Positions 1-8,814 of a stretch of DNA of 64,000 nt are shown piece by piece. The stretch's first letter is position 1, and each line of letters starts with the position of its first letter. The notes under the pieces were generated by a model. The model was not told the origin of the DNA. It saw nothing but the letters and a program-made list of their open reading frames with translations, and searched no databases. A program made the position numbers and the translations under genes. Source of the DNA: JAPKZH01 sp963715635 (GTDB taxonomy: Bacteria; Acidobacteriota; Aminicenantia; Aminicenantales; UBA4085); NCBI GenBank assembly GCA_963715635.1, contig OY970261.1, positions 1,798,001 to 1,862,000 of the forward strand. Direction: 5' to 3'.

Positions 1-365
1 GTAAAAAAATCCAACTGAGGCCGCGGGCTAAGGCCGTTGGCGACATTATCGACGGCCGCGACAAACTTGCGGATTAAGTCTTTATTCTTCAGCCAGTTGG
101 CGAAGGTCGGGTTGGAGGAGAGGTCGGCGACCAGCCGCCGCACCGGATCATCGCTCTGGTCGAGCGGCACCGTGAGTCCCGCCGCTTCCGCTCCCTCTAT
201 GCCGGCGGCTTCTTCGGGCGTCACCTGCTGCGTCTTGATGGGCAGCTCGGACGGGCCGGGCTTTTTCCCTTTCCCGGAGATAAAAAAGTAATAGATGCCC
301 AGGGCTACGGCCAAAATAAAAATGATGAAGATCGCCGTGCGGACGACTTTTTTGCTTTCATCCAT
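1..365 (-). CDS. DUF3014 family membrane-anchored protein (3' end outside window)
   Basis: The N-terminal 121 residues are visible. After a short charged start, residues 9-29 form one hydrophobic helix (AIFIIFILAVALGIYYFFIS), then a Pro/Lys-rich linker. From about residue 65 the sequence LDQSDDPVRRLVADLSS, then NWLKNKDLIRKFVAAVDNV, resembles the DUF3014 domain. The ATG follows a good ribosome binding site (AGAGGAG). It lies 20 bases downstream of the DUF4097 lipoprotein gene on the same strand and is probably the last visible member of that operon. The molecular function of DUF3014 is unknown; the topology suggests an inner-membrane anchor with a periplasmic domain. Confidence 0.75.
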   Translation of the reverse strand, partial: MDESKKVVRTAIFIIFILAVALGIYYFFISGKGKKPGPSELPIKTQQVTPEEAAGIEGAEAAGLTVPLDQSDDPVRRLVADLSSNPTFANWLKNKDLIRKFVAAVDNVANGLSPRPQLDFF

Positions 366-385
366 GGACTCTTTCTCCTCTGAAG

Positions 386-1186
386 TCATCGGACCTTCTT
401 CAGCCGGATATCTCCGTTCAGAGTCATCAAAGACGCCGCCGCCTCGGCCGTCCCGACCCGGGCGGACACTTTCTGGGCGGGAAGCTTTTGGCCGAGGTCG
501 AAATCTCCGCTGATCCCTCCGTTCGCGGCGGATGCCTCCAGCCGGATGTTCGCATTGGGCTGGAGGTGAAGCGTGATATCCCCTTCTTTGGTCGTGATCT
601 GAACTTCATCATCTTTTCTCAAGTCCAGGACCTCGGCATCGATGGACCCTCGCACTAGCGACAGGTCGAGCGAGCCCGAAAAATTCTCGACCGTGATATC
701 CCCTTCCTCCGACTCGACCCGCGCTTTTCCGTAGATATCGGCAATAAAGACCGTGCCGCTTTTGATCAGGATATCCTTGAGGTTCACGGAATGAGGGACG
801 CTAATTCTGAAGTGAATGGGCCGCGTATTCTCTTCGTTTTTCGAGGCGCGGGCCCTGATCTTGATGAACTGGTCGAACTGGTCCACCTCCACTTGAGGTT
901 TTATCCCGCCCATTCCATTAAAATACCAGCCGCGCCGTCCATAATAGTCGCCCCGGCTCTCTTCGGCCGTGATCTCGACCTCCTCGCGGTCCCAGCCGCG
1001 GATGTCGATGTCGCCGTTGACGTTGTCCAGAGAGATCGTCCCCCCGGGACTAATGGATAGGACTTTATGAAATGTCTGAACGCGGGGAGTCCAGTCTCCG
1101 CCCCCCGGATAATAGGCAAAAGGAATGATGCACGAGGCTCCAATCATCAGGAAAAAAGCCAGGCCGATTACTTTATATGCGCGCAT
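386..1186 (-). CDS. DUF4097-family beta-repeat lipoprotein (putative adhesin)
   Basis: A 266-aa protein starting with a lipoprotein signal peptide (MRAYKVIGLAFFLMIGASC, lipobox Cys at about residue 20). The mature part has the repeating short beta-strand pattern of DUF4097/putative adhesin proteins, such as ISLDNVNGDIDIRGW, ITVENFSGSLDLS and ITLHLQPNANIRLEAS, ending in a typical MTLNGDIRLKK strand. I chose the ATG at 1186 because it begins the signal peptide; longer in-frame starts would run back into the upstream gene. It is 13 bases downstream of the NHL-repeat gene and likely co-transcribed with it. It is probably lipid-anchored in the envelope. No enzymatic motif is seen. Confidence 0.8.
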   Translation of the reverse strand: MRAYKVIGLAFFLMIGASCIIPFAYYPGGGDWTPRVQTFHKVLSISPGGTISLDNVNGDIDIRGWDREEVEITAEESRGDYYGRRGWYFNGMGGIKPQVEVDQFDQFIKIRARASKNEENTRPIHFRISVPHSVNLKDILIKSGTVFIADIYGKARVESEEGDITVENFSGSLDLSLVRGSIDAEVLDLRKDDEVQITTKEGDITLHLQPNANIRLEASAANGGISGDFDLGQKLPAQKVSARVGTAEAAASLMTLNGDIRLKKVR

Positions 1187-1199
1187 CGTCAAGTGCCCC

Positions 1200-3146
1200 C
1201 TAATAATTTGAAGCTCCGAGGGCGACCGTGCCGGGAACGAATATTTGCACCCGGTTGTTGTCGCGCTCGGTGACATACACATTTCCGCGAACACCCACGG
1301 CAATTCCATAGGGAAAACTCAGCCGGCCGTTTTGCGTGCCGAACCCGCCCCACGCGCAAATCAAATTTCCGCTCTCGTCAAACTTCTGGATGCGGTGACT
1401 GCCCGAATCCGCAATATAGACGCTGTTCGTCCGGTCCACGGAGATCCCCTGGGGATTTGTAAATTCCCCGTCTTTTTTGCCGGCCTTACCCCAGCCCGCG
1501 AGCCAATCGCCCGCATTAGAGAATTTCTGCACCCTTTGGCTGTCCAGGACAAAAACCTGGCCTTTGTGATTCACCGCCACGCCCCTGAGCGCCGTGAACT
1601 CGCCGTCCCTGGTCCCTTCTTTCCCCCAGGTTTTGAGCAGCTTGCCGTCGGGAGCGTATTTTTTCACGCGCTTATTTCCGGTGTCGGCGATAAAAACATT
1701 ATCGCTGGGGTCGATGGCAATGCCCTGGGGAGTGTTGAACCCGTCATCGCCGGGGCTCGTCTTTCCCAAGTAGCCGGCAAAATTGCCCCTGGCATCCAGC
1801 TTGAGGACGGCATCCTTCTTGGCGTCCGTGATATAAATATTGCCCTGGCTGTCCGCCGCCACGCCGCCCGGGCTTTTCAAATCGCGAACTTCTTTGGCGC
1901 CCCGGGCCCCGCTGCTCAAGATGCCGCCATCAGCGCCGAGCACTTTGAACTTGACATCGCTCTCATCGACGATGAGGAGATGGTTGTCTTTATCGATGGC
2001 GATGCCGGTGGGCCTGAGGAAAAGCGTGCTTTTCACATCCCCCCATTTATTCGAATACATGTAGTTCTTGCCGACCATCATCAGGTCCAGGGTCTCCTGG
2101 GTTTTCCCTTCCAGGATTTCGAAGTTGGCCTCAAAATCCAAATAGCAGTCTTTGACCAGCTTGATCTGATGGTTACCAAACGGGACCACGATCAATTGGC
2201 AGCTCGTGGCTTTGCCCGTGTCTTTCCCGTCCAGGAACACCTTGGCCGCTTCCGGAATGGAATTGACCGTGACGAAGGCGCCGGCAAGCTCCAGCTTGTA
2301 GTCTTTTTTCTCGATCGTCTGGGTGAGCTGGAGCTCCTCGCGGACCGTCTTATAGGCATCCTTCTCGATCTCCAAGACGACTTTCGGGTTTGTCGTCTTG
2401 AAGATATCGGGAGTGACGCCTATCTCTTTGCCATCGATCTTGATCTTCGCTCCAGAAGGCTCGCTTGAAATGGCCAGGGAAAATTCGACATTGAACCCCA
2501 GAAACTCCCGTTCTGCCTGCTGAAAAAGGATCAGGAGTCTCTGGTCGAAGATATTTTTCTGCGCGTCTTTGGCCAACGTCGTGCTGATCTCAAAGACATT
2601 CCGGAATTCTTTGCGGGCCGAAAGCTCATCGCCGCGGCCGGCCTGGGCCATGCCTCTTAATAAGAAAATTTCCGTGGCCAGTTCCTGCTGCTTTTTCGGG
2701 TCGGTCACCTTGAAGGTCTTGGCCAGCAGGGGCGAGAGCTGGTTCAGGGCATCCTCGTGCTTGTTGTCCCTCCTGATGAGATTGCGGCTGTCCTCGATCT
2801 TGAGCGAGATCTCGGCCACGATCTCCGCTTGAGACTTTTCGCCGGACGCCGTTGTGCCCGCCCCGCCGGCCGCCTCGCCTTCTCCCGTGACAACGGTCAC
2901 CAGCATCTCGTGGATATAGCCGGTCATCTTGACGCCCTCTCTGTCCAGGGTCACTTTGTACCATTCCCCTTGTTTTTCTTCGGACTCCAGGACCGTATTC
3001 AGGGGAATCTTGGCTACGGTCTTGGCCTGGATCTCCGGAGTGGCCTTGAGGCTGGCATTATCCACGGTCACCTTCACTTTTACGGGGGCCGAAAATGCCG
3101 CTAAAACGCAAAAAAAACAAAGAAAAATAAAAAGTCTGCTTTTCAT
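1200..3146 (-). CDS. SH3b/PEGA/NHL-repeat secreted protein
   Basis: A 648-aa exported protein. Its order is: signal peptide (MKSRLFIFLCFFCVLAAFSA); an SH3b-like domain (residues about 22-90); a helical, charged region (about 110-210); two PEGA-like domains (SSEPSGAKIKIDGKEIGVTP and VNSIPEAAKVFLDGKDTG); and at least five NHL repeats (for example GIAIDPSDNVFIADTGNKRV and GISVDRTNSVYIADSGSHRI) that would form a beta-propeller. The ATG at 3146 is preferred over a TTG six codons upstream because GAGAGG sits just before it. Such proteins usually bind glycan or protein in the periplasm. It lies in an operon with a Ser/Thr kinase upstream and a lipoprotein downstream. The ligand is unknown. Confidence 0.85.
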   Translation of the reverse strand: MKSRLFIFLCFFCVLAAFSAPVKVKVTVDNASLKATPEIQAKTVAKIPLNTVLESEEKQGEWYKVTLDREGVKMTGYIHEMLVTVVTGEGEAAGGAGTTASGEKSQAEIVAEISLKIEDSRNLIRRDNKHEDALNQLSPLLAKTFKVTDPKKQQELATEIFLLRGMAQAGRGDELSARKEFRNVFEISTTLAKDAQKNIFDQRLLILFQQAEREFLGFNVEFSLAISSEPSGAKIKIDGKEIGVTPDIFKTTNPKVVLEIEKDAYKTVREELQLTQTIEKKDYKLELAGAFVTVNSIPEAAKVFLDGKDTGKATSCQLIVVPFGNHQIKLVKDCYLDFEANFEILEGKTQETLDLMMVGKNYMYSNKWGDVKSTLFLRPTGIAIDKDNHLLIVDESDVKFKVLGADGGILSSGARGAKEVRDLKSPGGVAADSQGNIYITDAKKDAVLKLDARGNFAGYLGKTSPGDDGFNTPQGIAIDPSDNVFIADTGNKRVKKYAPDGKLLKTWGKEGTRDGEFTALRGVAVNHKGQVFVLDSQRVQKFSNAGDWLAGWGKAGKKDGEFTNPQGISVDRTNSVYIADSGSHRIQKFDESGNLICAWGGFGTQNGRLSFPYGIAVGVRGNVYVTERDNNRVQIFVPGTVALGASNY

Positions 3147-3184
3147 TTTTCCTCTCGCTTTCAACCGGGCTCCTTGGTTATTCC

Positions 3185-4913
3185 CTACTCTACATTAAAA
3201 TTGGATATTTTCCAAGCCTTTGCCTGTCTTTGAAAGGACCAGGTCCTGGCGCCTTCGAACAGGACCTTTTTCTCACCCGTTTTTTTATATGCGCCAGTCA
3301 GCATATGCGCAAACGTCGCCACGGCATGATCTCTGTCTTTGAACTTGACGGAAATATTGGATATGCGGGAGTTGATGCCGTCATAATTGTTGAACATGAA
3401 GACGGCATCGTCCTTGCGCCCGGCGGAAGCCGGCGCTGACCCGAACGTCGCCGAGGAGGGCGAGCAGGTCCTTGTCCATTTCCGCTTTCCTCTGCCGCTC
3501 GATAATCTGGAGAATTTCTTGTTTTGAAAGTTCCATGTCTGAAAGGCCAAAGTAGTTCTGGGCCTCCTTGTTGGTCGGGTCCTGCCTTAGGACATCCTGC
3601 ATGATTTGCTGGCTTTTCGCAAAATCCCCCCGGTTATAGCCGGCGATTCCCTGCTCCACCCGCGGGCCGACCGCGGCTGCCGTGAGCTTGGCCCTGGCCT
3701 TCGCCAAATAATCTCGGGCTCCGGCATTGCCCGGATCCTCTTTGAGGAGTTCTTCCGCCAATTTGGCCGCGTCCGCGAAAAGCTGTTTATCAAAACTTTC
3801 TTTTATTTTTTGGACCTTCTCGCTGATCTTGGCGTCGAGCGCATTCGTCAAAGCCCCCTGCTGACGAGGCGTCTTGGCATCTTTCGAGCCCACCGCCTGC
3901 TTCGTCTCAACGCCCTTCGATGTTCCTTGCCGGCCACCGCCTCGGCTCAAAAAAAAGATTCCCGCCGCGCCGGCCAGGACTACGACGGCCGCGGCCGCCG
4001 CTATGCCGACCTTCCGTTTGGGCTTTTTCTTTTCCTGCATAGCGACCTGGAAAGCGGGGCCCGCGCGTGCGTCCAAGGTCATGGTTTTTGGTGAAGGAAG
4101 AGCGGTCACGTTGGCCAGGTCGTAGGCCATCTCGAGGCAGCTCTGGTAGCGCTGCTCCGGGTCTTTGGCCAGGGCTTTGCTGACGATAAAATCAAACCCG
4201 GCCGGGACGTCCTTCTGCACTTCCTTGAGAGAAAGCGGCACATCATGGACGATCTTGTACATGACGGTCGTGATGCTGTCTCCCGCAAAGGGCCGCTTCC
4301 CCGATAGAAGCTCGAAGAGGATGACGCCCAGCGAAAAGATATCCGAACGCTTGTCGATTTTTTTCCCCATGACCTGCTCGGGCGACATGTAGCTGGGCGT
4401 CCCCATCACCGTCCCGGTCTGGGTCACGGTGGACGTCTCCATCCTGGCCACCCCGAAATCCGCCAGGAATGGGTTGCCGCTGCTGTCGAGCAAAATATTG
4501 GCGGGCTTGATGTCCCGATGGACGATTCCCTTTTGGTGGGCATAATCCAGGGCTTGACAGACCTGCGTCATGAGCCGGACGATGTAATCCACCGGAAGCC
4601 TTTCGTCGCCGCCGATAATCTTGGCCAGGCTCCTGCCCTCGATACACTGCATCACGATATAGGTCATGCCCCCTTCGCGGCCAACGTCATAGATCATGAC
4701 GATGTTGGGGTGGGTCAGCCGTCCGGCGGCCTGGGCCTCCCGCATGAAGCGCTGCTGCAATTCCTCCTGTTCCCGGCCTTCGGCGGCCGTATCAAAATGG
4801 ATGGTCTTGATGGCTACTTCGCGGTTGATATCGGGGTCCATGGCCTTATAGACAATGCCCATGGCCCCTTTTCCCAGGACTTCGATGACTTTGTACTTGC
4901 CGATCTTCTCCAT
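3185..4913 (-). CDS. Membrane Ser/Thr protein kinase with TPR-like and NTF2-like C-terminus (frameshifted tail)
   Basis: Residues 1-270 are a complete Hanks-type kinase: glycine loop GKGAMG, VAIK lysine (about residue 36), catalytic HRDIKPAN (about 132), DFG (about 152) and SYMSPEQ. A transmembrane helix (GIAAAAAVVVLAGAAGIFF) follows at about 305-325, then TPR-like repeats (LFADAAKLAEELLKEDPGNA; YNRGDFAKSQQIMQDVLRQD). The uninterrupted frame stops at 3381. The natural tail (FNNYDGINSRISNISVKF through SNFNVE, stop at 3185) continues one base out of phase from about 3440. It resembles the NTF2-like domains that end related kinases. One extra base near 3420-3440 explains this. The kinase core is intact, so the protein may work without the tail. 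It starts one base after the acyl-CoA synthetase stop, which implies translational coupling. Confidence 0.85.
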
Positions 4914-4914
4914 C

Positions 4915-6692
4915 TTATTCCTTGTAGAGCGAATCGATGAGGTCTTTGTATTTCTCCTCGACCTTATTCCGCTTGACCTTGAGCGTCGGCGTCATTTCTT
5001 CGAGCTCGATGGCAAAATCTCTGTCCAGGACGAGAATTTTCTTGACTTTTTCGTAGGGCGCCAGGTTCGGCGTGGACCGCTCGATTTCGTCCAAGAGGAA
5101 CTTTTTAATTTCGTCTTTGTTCGCCAGCTCCTTGACGTTTGCATAAGCCAGCCCGCTCTGCTTGGCGTATCCCTCCAGCTTTTCCATGTCCGGGACGATG
5201 AGCGCGGAGATGAATTTCCTCCGGCCGCCGATGACGACGGCATTGGTAATATAAGGATTCCTTTTCAGCTGGTTTTCGATCGGCTGGGGTGCCACGTTCT
5301 TTCCGCCGGCCGTGACGATCAGGTCTTTCTTGCGGTCGGTGAGCACCAGGAACCCTTCTTCATCCAGGTGGCCGATGTCCCCGGTATGGAACCAGCCGCC
5401 CTCAAAGACTTCGCGTGTTTCAGCCTCTTTTTTGTAGTACCCTTTCATGACGTTCGGCCCCTTGGTCAGGATCTCTCCGTCCGGGGCAATTTTTACTTCC
5501 ACGCCGGGAATGGGCTTCCCGACCGTGCCGAACTTTATGTCCTCAAAGGTATTGACGGCGATGACCGGAGCGGTCTCGGTCAGGCCGTAGCCTTCAAGAA
5601 CGACGAGGCCCAGGGCATAGAAAAAATCAGCGATATCCTTTGATAGAGGCGCGCCTCCCGAGACGAAAAACCGGACCCGCCCGCCCGTTTTCTCCAGGAT
5701 CTTGGAAAAGACAAGCTTGTGAGCCAGGCTTCGGCGGAATTTTAGGGAGCGGGAGAGGGGCTGCTTTTTCAGCTTTTTCTGCCCGTATTCCCTCCCGACT
5801 TTGACGGCCCAGAAAAAGATCTTTTTTTGAGGCCCGAGCCGGAAAGGACCGTCTCCATGATCCTGGAGTAAAGTTTCTCGAATAAGCGCGGAACGCTGAC
5901 CATGATGTGCGGCCTGACCTCCAACAGATTTTCCGCCACAGTTTCCACGCTCTCGGCGTAGCCGATCGAACAGCCTTTGGAGAGAAAGGCGAAAGTGACC
6001 ATGCGTTCCAGAACATGGGATAGGGGCAAGAAGGACAGGACATAATCCGGGTGGCCGAATTGGACGATCGAAGCCAGGGTCTCGTTATTGCTGATAAAAT
6101 TGCCGTGGCTCAGCATGACGCCTTTGGGAATGCCGGTGGTCCCGGATGTGTAGATAATGGAGGCCAGATCGTCGGGCTTAATGGACTTGGCGGCTTCTTC
6201 GAAGCGACCCGGATGGTCCTCGTCGAATTTTCGGCCTTTTTCAAGGAGAGCGGGCAGGGACAAAACACCCGGGAGAGCTTCCTCCTGAAAGGTTATGAAA
6301 TGGGAGACCTTGGTCAGGCTTTTCTTGACGGCTTCTATTTTGTTCCACATCTCTGGCGTGGAAAAGATCACGACTGCGGCATCCGAGTCGTCAATGATAT
6401 ATCGGATCTGTTCGGGGACGAGCGTGGGATAGATCGGGACGGTTACGGCGCCCAGACACAAATTGGCAAAATCCGCGGTCACCCAATCAGGACAATTGTC
6501 GGAGAGAATGATGATTTTGTCGCCCGCTTTACAGCCCAGGCTCGCCAGGCCTGAGGAAAAGCGCCGGACGCGGCTGCCGAAATTTTCAGTCGAAATCGGC
6601 ACATACTTGCCTTTGTCTTTATAGAGCAGAATGTCCGGCTTCGGATAAGCTCGGATGATGTTCAAAAACAGCCGGCTGATGGTCTCAACCAT
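4915..6692 (-). pseudogene. Long-chain acyl-CoA synthetase (AMP-forming), single-base frameshift
   Basis: An ANL-superfamily adenylating enzyme that would activate fatty acids as acyl-AMP and then acyl-CoA. The N-terminal part (from ATG 6692, preceded by GGGAGGGG) holds the P-loop IIYTSGTTGIPKGVMLSHGN. The remainder, in another frame down to 4915, holds GYGLTETAPV, GWFHTGDIGHLDEEGFL, DRKKDLIVTAGGKNV and the C-terminal lysine region MTPTLKVKRNKVEEKY. The frame breaks at a run of seven A (5822-5828, T on the plus strand). Adding one A restores a continuous protein of about 590 residues, the usual length for FadD15-like enzymes. As written, the first open frame ends at 5769. Because the break is in a homopolymer it may be a sequencing error. 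Confidence 0.85.
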
Positions 6693-6782
6693 GTGCCCCT
6701 CCCTTCCTTCGTAAGTCATTCGACCATGACTTTCAGTTGCACTGCCGAGAACCTGCCCCCTCTTTATAGCACAAGAAAAATC

Positions 6783-6850
6783 CGGGGTCAAACCTACTCG
6801 TTACGCATGTTACCCTGGAGAATTGTGCGTAACGAGTAGGTTTGACCCCG
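6783..6850. repeat. REP palindrome, copy 1 (68 bp)
   Basis: A near-perfect inverted repeat. The left arm begins cggggtcaaacctactcg, the right arm is its reverse complement, and the loop contains ttaccctggagaatt. Copies with the same arms lie at 8516-8684 (split), 9553-9620 and 10614-10681, the last two flanking a REP-associated tyrosine transposase gene. This copy lies in the divergent promoter region between the acyl-CoA synthetase and sigma factor genes. Confidence 0.9.
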
Positions 6851-6864
6851 TTTTAAATAATATT

Positions 6865-6893
6865 TTGGCATTCGACGCAATTTATTGTAGAAT
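6865..6893 (+). promoter_or_regulatory. Predicted sigma-70-type promoter of the ECF sigma factor operon
   Basis: TTGGCA (-35) and TAGAAT (-10) are separated by exactly 17 bases, about 65 bases upstream of the sigma factor start and directly after REP copy 1. This is a motif match only. Confidence 0.45.
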
Positions 6894-6957
6894 ATCGCCA
6901 GCGCCGAATTAGAGGGAATATTTTGGCTTTTGGATTGTATATAGAATGGGAGCTCAG

Positions 6958-7515
6958 ATGAGGCAACCGGAACCTTGGGATGAACGGAAGCTGATTGCTC
7001 AGGCCAAAGAAGGAGACATGCAAGCCTTTGAACTCCTCGTTAAGAAATTCCAGCAGAGCATTTACTACCTCTGCCTGAGGATGGCCGGCAGCCATCAGGC
7101 CGCGGATGACTTGTCCCAAGAGACCTTCATCAAGGCTTACTTCGCCCTGGCCCAATTTCAGGATGGCATGAATTTTTATTCCTGGATCCGCAAGATCGCC
7201 GTCAACTCCAGCTTGAATTATTTGAGAGCGGGAAAAAGGGAAGAGCCTTTGGGCGAACGAGACAATGTCGTAACCGACTTGCCTCAGGATGAGCTCCAAA
7301 AAAATGAAATCGAGAAGAGATTTCAGGCAGCCTTAAAGGCTCTTCCTCCCGACCAAAGAGTGATTTTCATCCTCCGTGTTTTTGAAGACCAGAGCTATCG
7401 GGACATCGCCCAAACCCTGGCCATCTCCGAAGGAACCGTGATGTCCCGCCTGAACAGAGCCCGGAATAAACTCAAAGCGGCTCTGGCGGATTACCTGGTA
7501 AGGAGGCGCGCATGA
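6958..7515 (+). CDS. ECF RNA polymerase sigma factor (RpoE-like)
   Basis: A 185-aa sigma-70-family factor. Region 2 (residues about 25-90) reads LVKKFQQSIYYLCLRM, DDLSQETFIKAYFAL and FYSWIRKIAVNSSLNYLR. Region 4 (about 120-175) has ALPPDQRVIFILRVFEDQSY and the helix-turn-helix ISEGTVMSRLNRARNKLK. The second of two nearby ATGs is chosen because GGGAG lies eight bases upstream; the first has no such site. Its stop overlaps the start of the anti-sigma/TonB gene by four bases (ATGA), which couples their translation. It probably directs polymerase to envelope or uptake genes and may autoregulate; no target promoter can be named. Confidence 0.9.
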   Translation: MRQPEPWDERKLIAQAKEGDMQAFELLVKKFQQSIYYLCLRMAGSHQAADDLSQETFIKAYFALAQFQDGMNFYSWIRKIAVNSSLNYLRAGKREEPLGERDNVVTDLPQDELQKNEIEKRFQAALKALPPDQRVIFILRVFEDQSYRDIAQTLAISEGTVMSRLNRARNKLKAALADYLVRRRA

Positions 7516-8501
7516 GCCACGAACAAATTTTCGGACTTCTCGGCGCCTACCTCGACCGTGAGCTTCAGGGAAAAGACAGGCAGAATGTTGATGAGCACCT
7601 AAAAGCATGCGCGGTCTGCCGGCAGGAACTCGATCTGCTCCGGCAGCTGGATACGGTTTCCAAGGATATTCATGGAAAACAAAGGGAAAAGAAGTACTGG
7701 GACTCTTTTGCGGGCCGGATCAGGTCCGGGATTCAACGGCAAAAGGCCGGAGCCCAGCTCAAGGAGGTATTCATGTTTGAAGATTCCTTTATTCGCCCGA
7801 CAAAAAACTTAGCGACGCGGGCCGTAGTCTTTCCACTGTCCCTTGCCGCCCACGCGATTATCGTCGCGCTCCTGGTCGTCCTTCCTCTCATGACCACAAG
7901 CGAGCTTCCCAGGGTCGAAGTTTACAGCGCGTTCCTCGCGCCCCCTCCACCGCCTCCTCCCCCGCCCCCACCTCCTCCGAAAAAAGCTGCCACGACCGCC
8001 GTCAAGCGTATCAAGCCGGTCCAGGCCCAAACCACGTTCGAAGCGGGCAAACTCGTCGCCCCCGTCGAAATTCCTGACGCCATCGCCGAAGAGCAGATCT
8101 CAGCGATCGGTGTCGAGGGCGGCGTAGAAGGCGGCGTCGAGGGCGGCGTGATCGGCGGCGTCCTGGGCGGCGTCGTCGGGGGCGTCCTGGGCGGTGTCGT
8201 CGGCGAGGTCGAAGCGCCGGTGCGCGCCATCGGAGATATCAAACAGCCCAAGCTCGTTAAGCGAATCGAGCCCCTCTATCCGGAAATCGCCCGACAGGCC
8301 CGTGTGGCAGGGATTGTGATTCTGGAAGCCCAGACCGATATCTACGGCCGCGTGACGACCGTTAAGGTGCTGCGGTCGATTCCGCTTCTCGACCAGGCGG
8401 CCATCGATGCCGTCCGCCAGTGGGTCTATGAGCCGATGGTGATAAACGGCCGGCCCAGGGGTGTCATCTTCACGGTGACCGTAACGTTCGAGATGAAGTA
8501 A
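7512..8501 (+). CDS. Anti-sigma factor zinc-finger (zf-HC2) fused to TonB
   Basis: A 329-aa fusion. Residues 1-45 form a zf-HC2/ZAS zinc site (H29-x3-C33-x2-C36 in DEHLKACAVC), which in anti-sigma factors binds the cognate sigma. Residues 104-127 are one membrane helix. Then come about 13 consecutive prolines, a linker, a GGV-rich repeat tract (VEGGVEGGV, IGGVLGGV; about 202-232) and a TonB C-terminal domain (about 245-329; PLYPEIARQARVAG, AIDAVRQWVYEP). Such a protein could hold the sigma at the inner membrane and contact outer-membrane receptors. An internal ATG at codon 88 is preceded by AAGGAGG, so a TonB-only product is likely as well. It overlaps the sigma gene by four bases. Confidence 0.88.
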   Translation: MSHEQIFGLLGAYLDRELQGKDRQNVDEHLKACAVCRQELDLLRQLDTVSKDIHGKQREKKYWDSFAGRIRSGIQRQKAGAQLKEVFMFEDSFIRPTKNLATRAVVFPLSLAAHAIIVALLVVLPLMTTSELPRVEVYSAFLAPPPPPPPPPPPPPKKAATTAVKRIKPVQAQTTFEAGKLVAPVEIPDAIAEEQISAIGVEGGVEGGVEGGVIGGVLGGVVGGVLGGVVGEVEAPVRAIGDIKQPKLVKRIEPLYPEIARQARVAGIVILEAQTDIYGRVTTVKVLRSIPLLDQAAIDAVRQWVYEPMVINGRPRGVIFTVTVTFEMK

Positions 8502-8515
8502 TTAACTTATAAGCC

Positions 8516-8684
8516 CGGGGTCAAACCTACTCATTACGCACTCTCCCCTGGGACACTCTTGGAAGGAAACCCTTACGTAGGGTTTCCTTCCAACGCTCGC
8601 TCCGCTCGCTGCCTTCCTTCCAAGGAGCATCTGGCCATGAATTCACTGCGCCGGAAATTGTATATAATGAGTAGGTTTGACCCC
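8516..8684. repeat. REP palindrome, copy 2, split by about 100 bp
   Basis: The left arm (cggggtcaaacctactca) starts at 8516 and the matching right arm (taatgagtaggtttgacccc) ends at 8684. The arms have drifted together (both carry an A/T where copies 1 and 3 have G/C), so they still match. The centre holds about 100 extra bases, including a second, unrelated hairpin at 8559-8593. Confidence 0.8.
8559..8593. repeat. Nested hairpin inside REP copy 2
   Basis: A perfect 14-base stem (ttggaaggaaaccc / gggtttccttccaa) around the seven-base loop ttacgta. It is followed by a small palindrome (gctcgctccgctcgc) and a third ttccttccaa copy near 8614-8623. This looks like a second short palindromic element inserted in the loop of the first, or a transcription-stop hairpin. 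Confidence 0.7.
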
Positions 8685-8814
8685 ATTTTTTTGCCATTTT
8701 TTTGCATTTATTTCTTCCTGCCTATCTCGCTTCCAACTAAGCCAAAGGGAATAATCCCTCGTTTCAGTTGTATTCTAAGTGGGAGCTCAAAATGGAAGCT
8801 CGAAGGAGGCCAAG

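Noticed and set aside
1245..2468. 407-codon open frame antisense to the NHL-repeat gene
   Set aside because: It mirrors a GC-rich gene, has no family-like motif and no ribosome binding site; the opposite strand encodes clear PEGA and NHL repeats.
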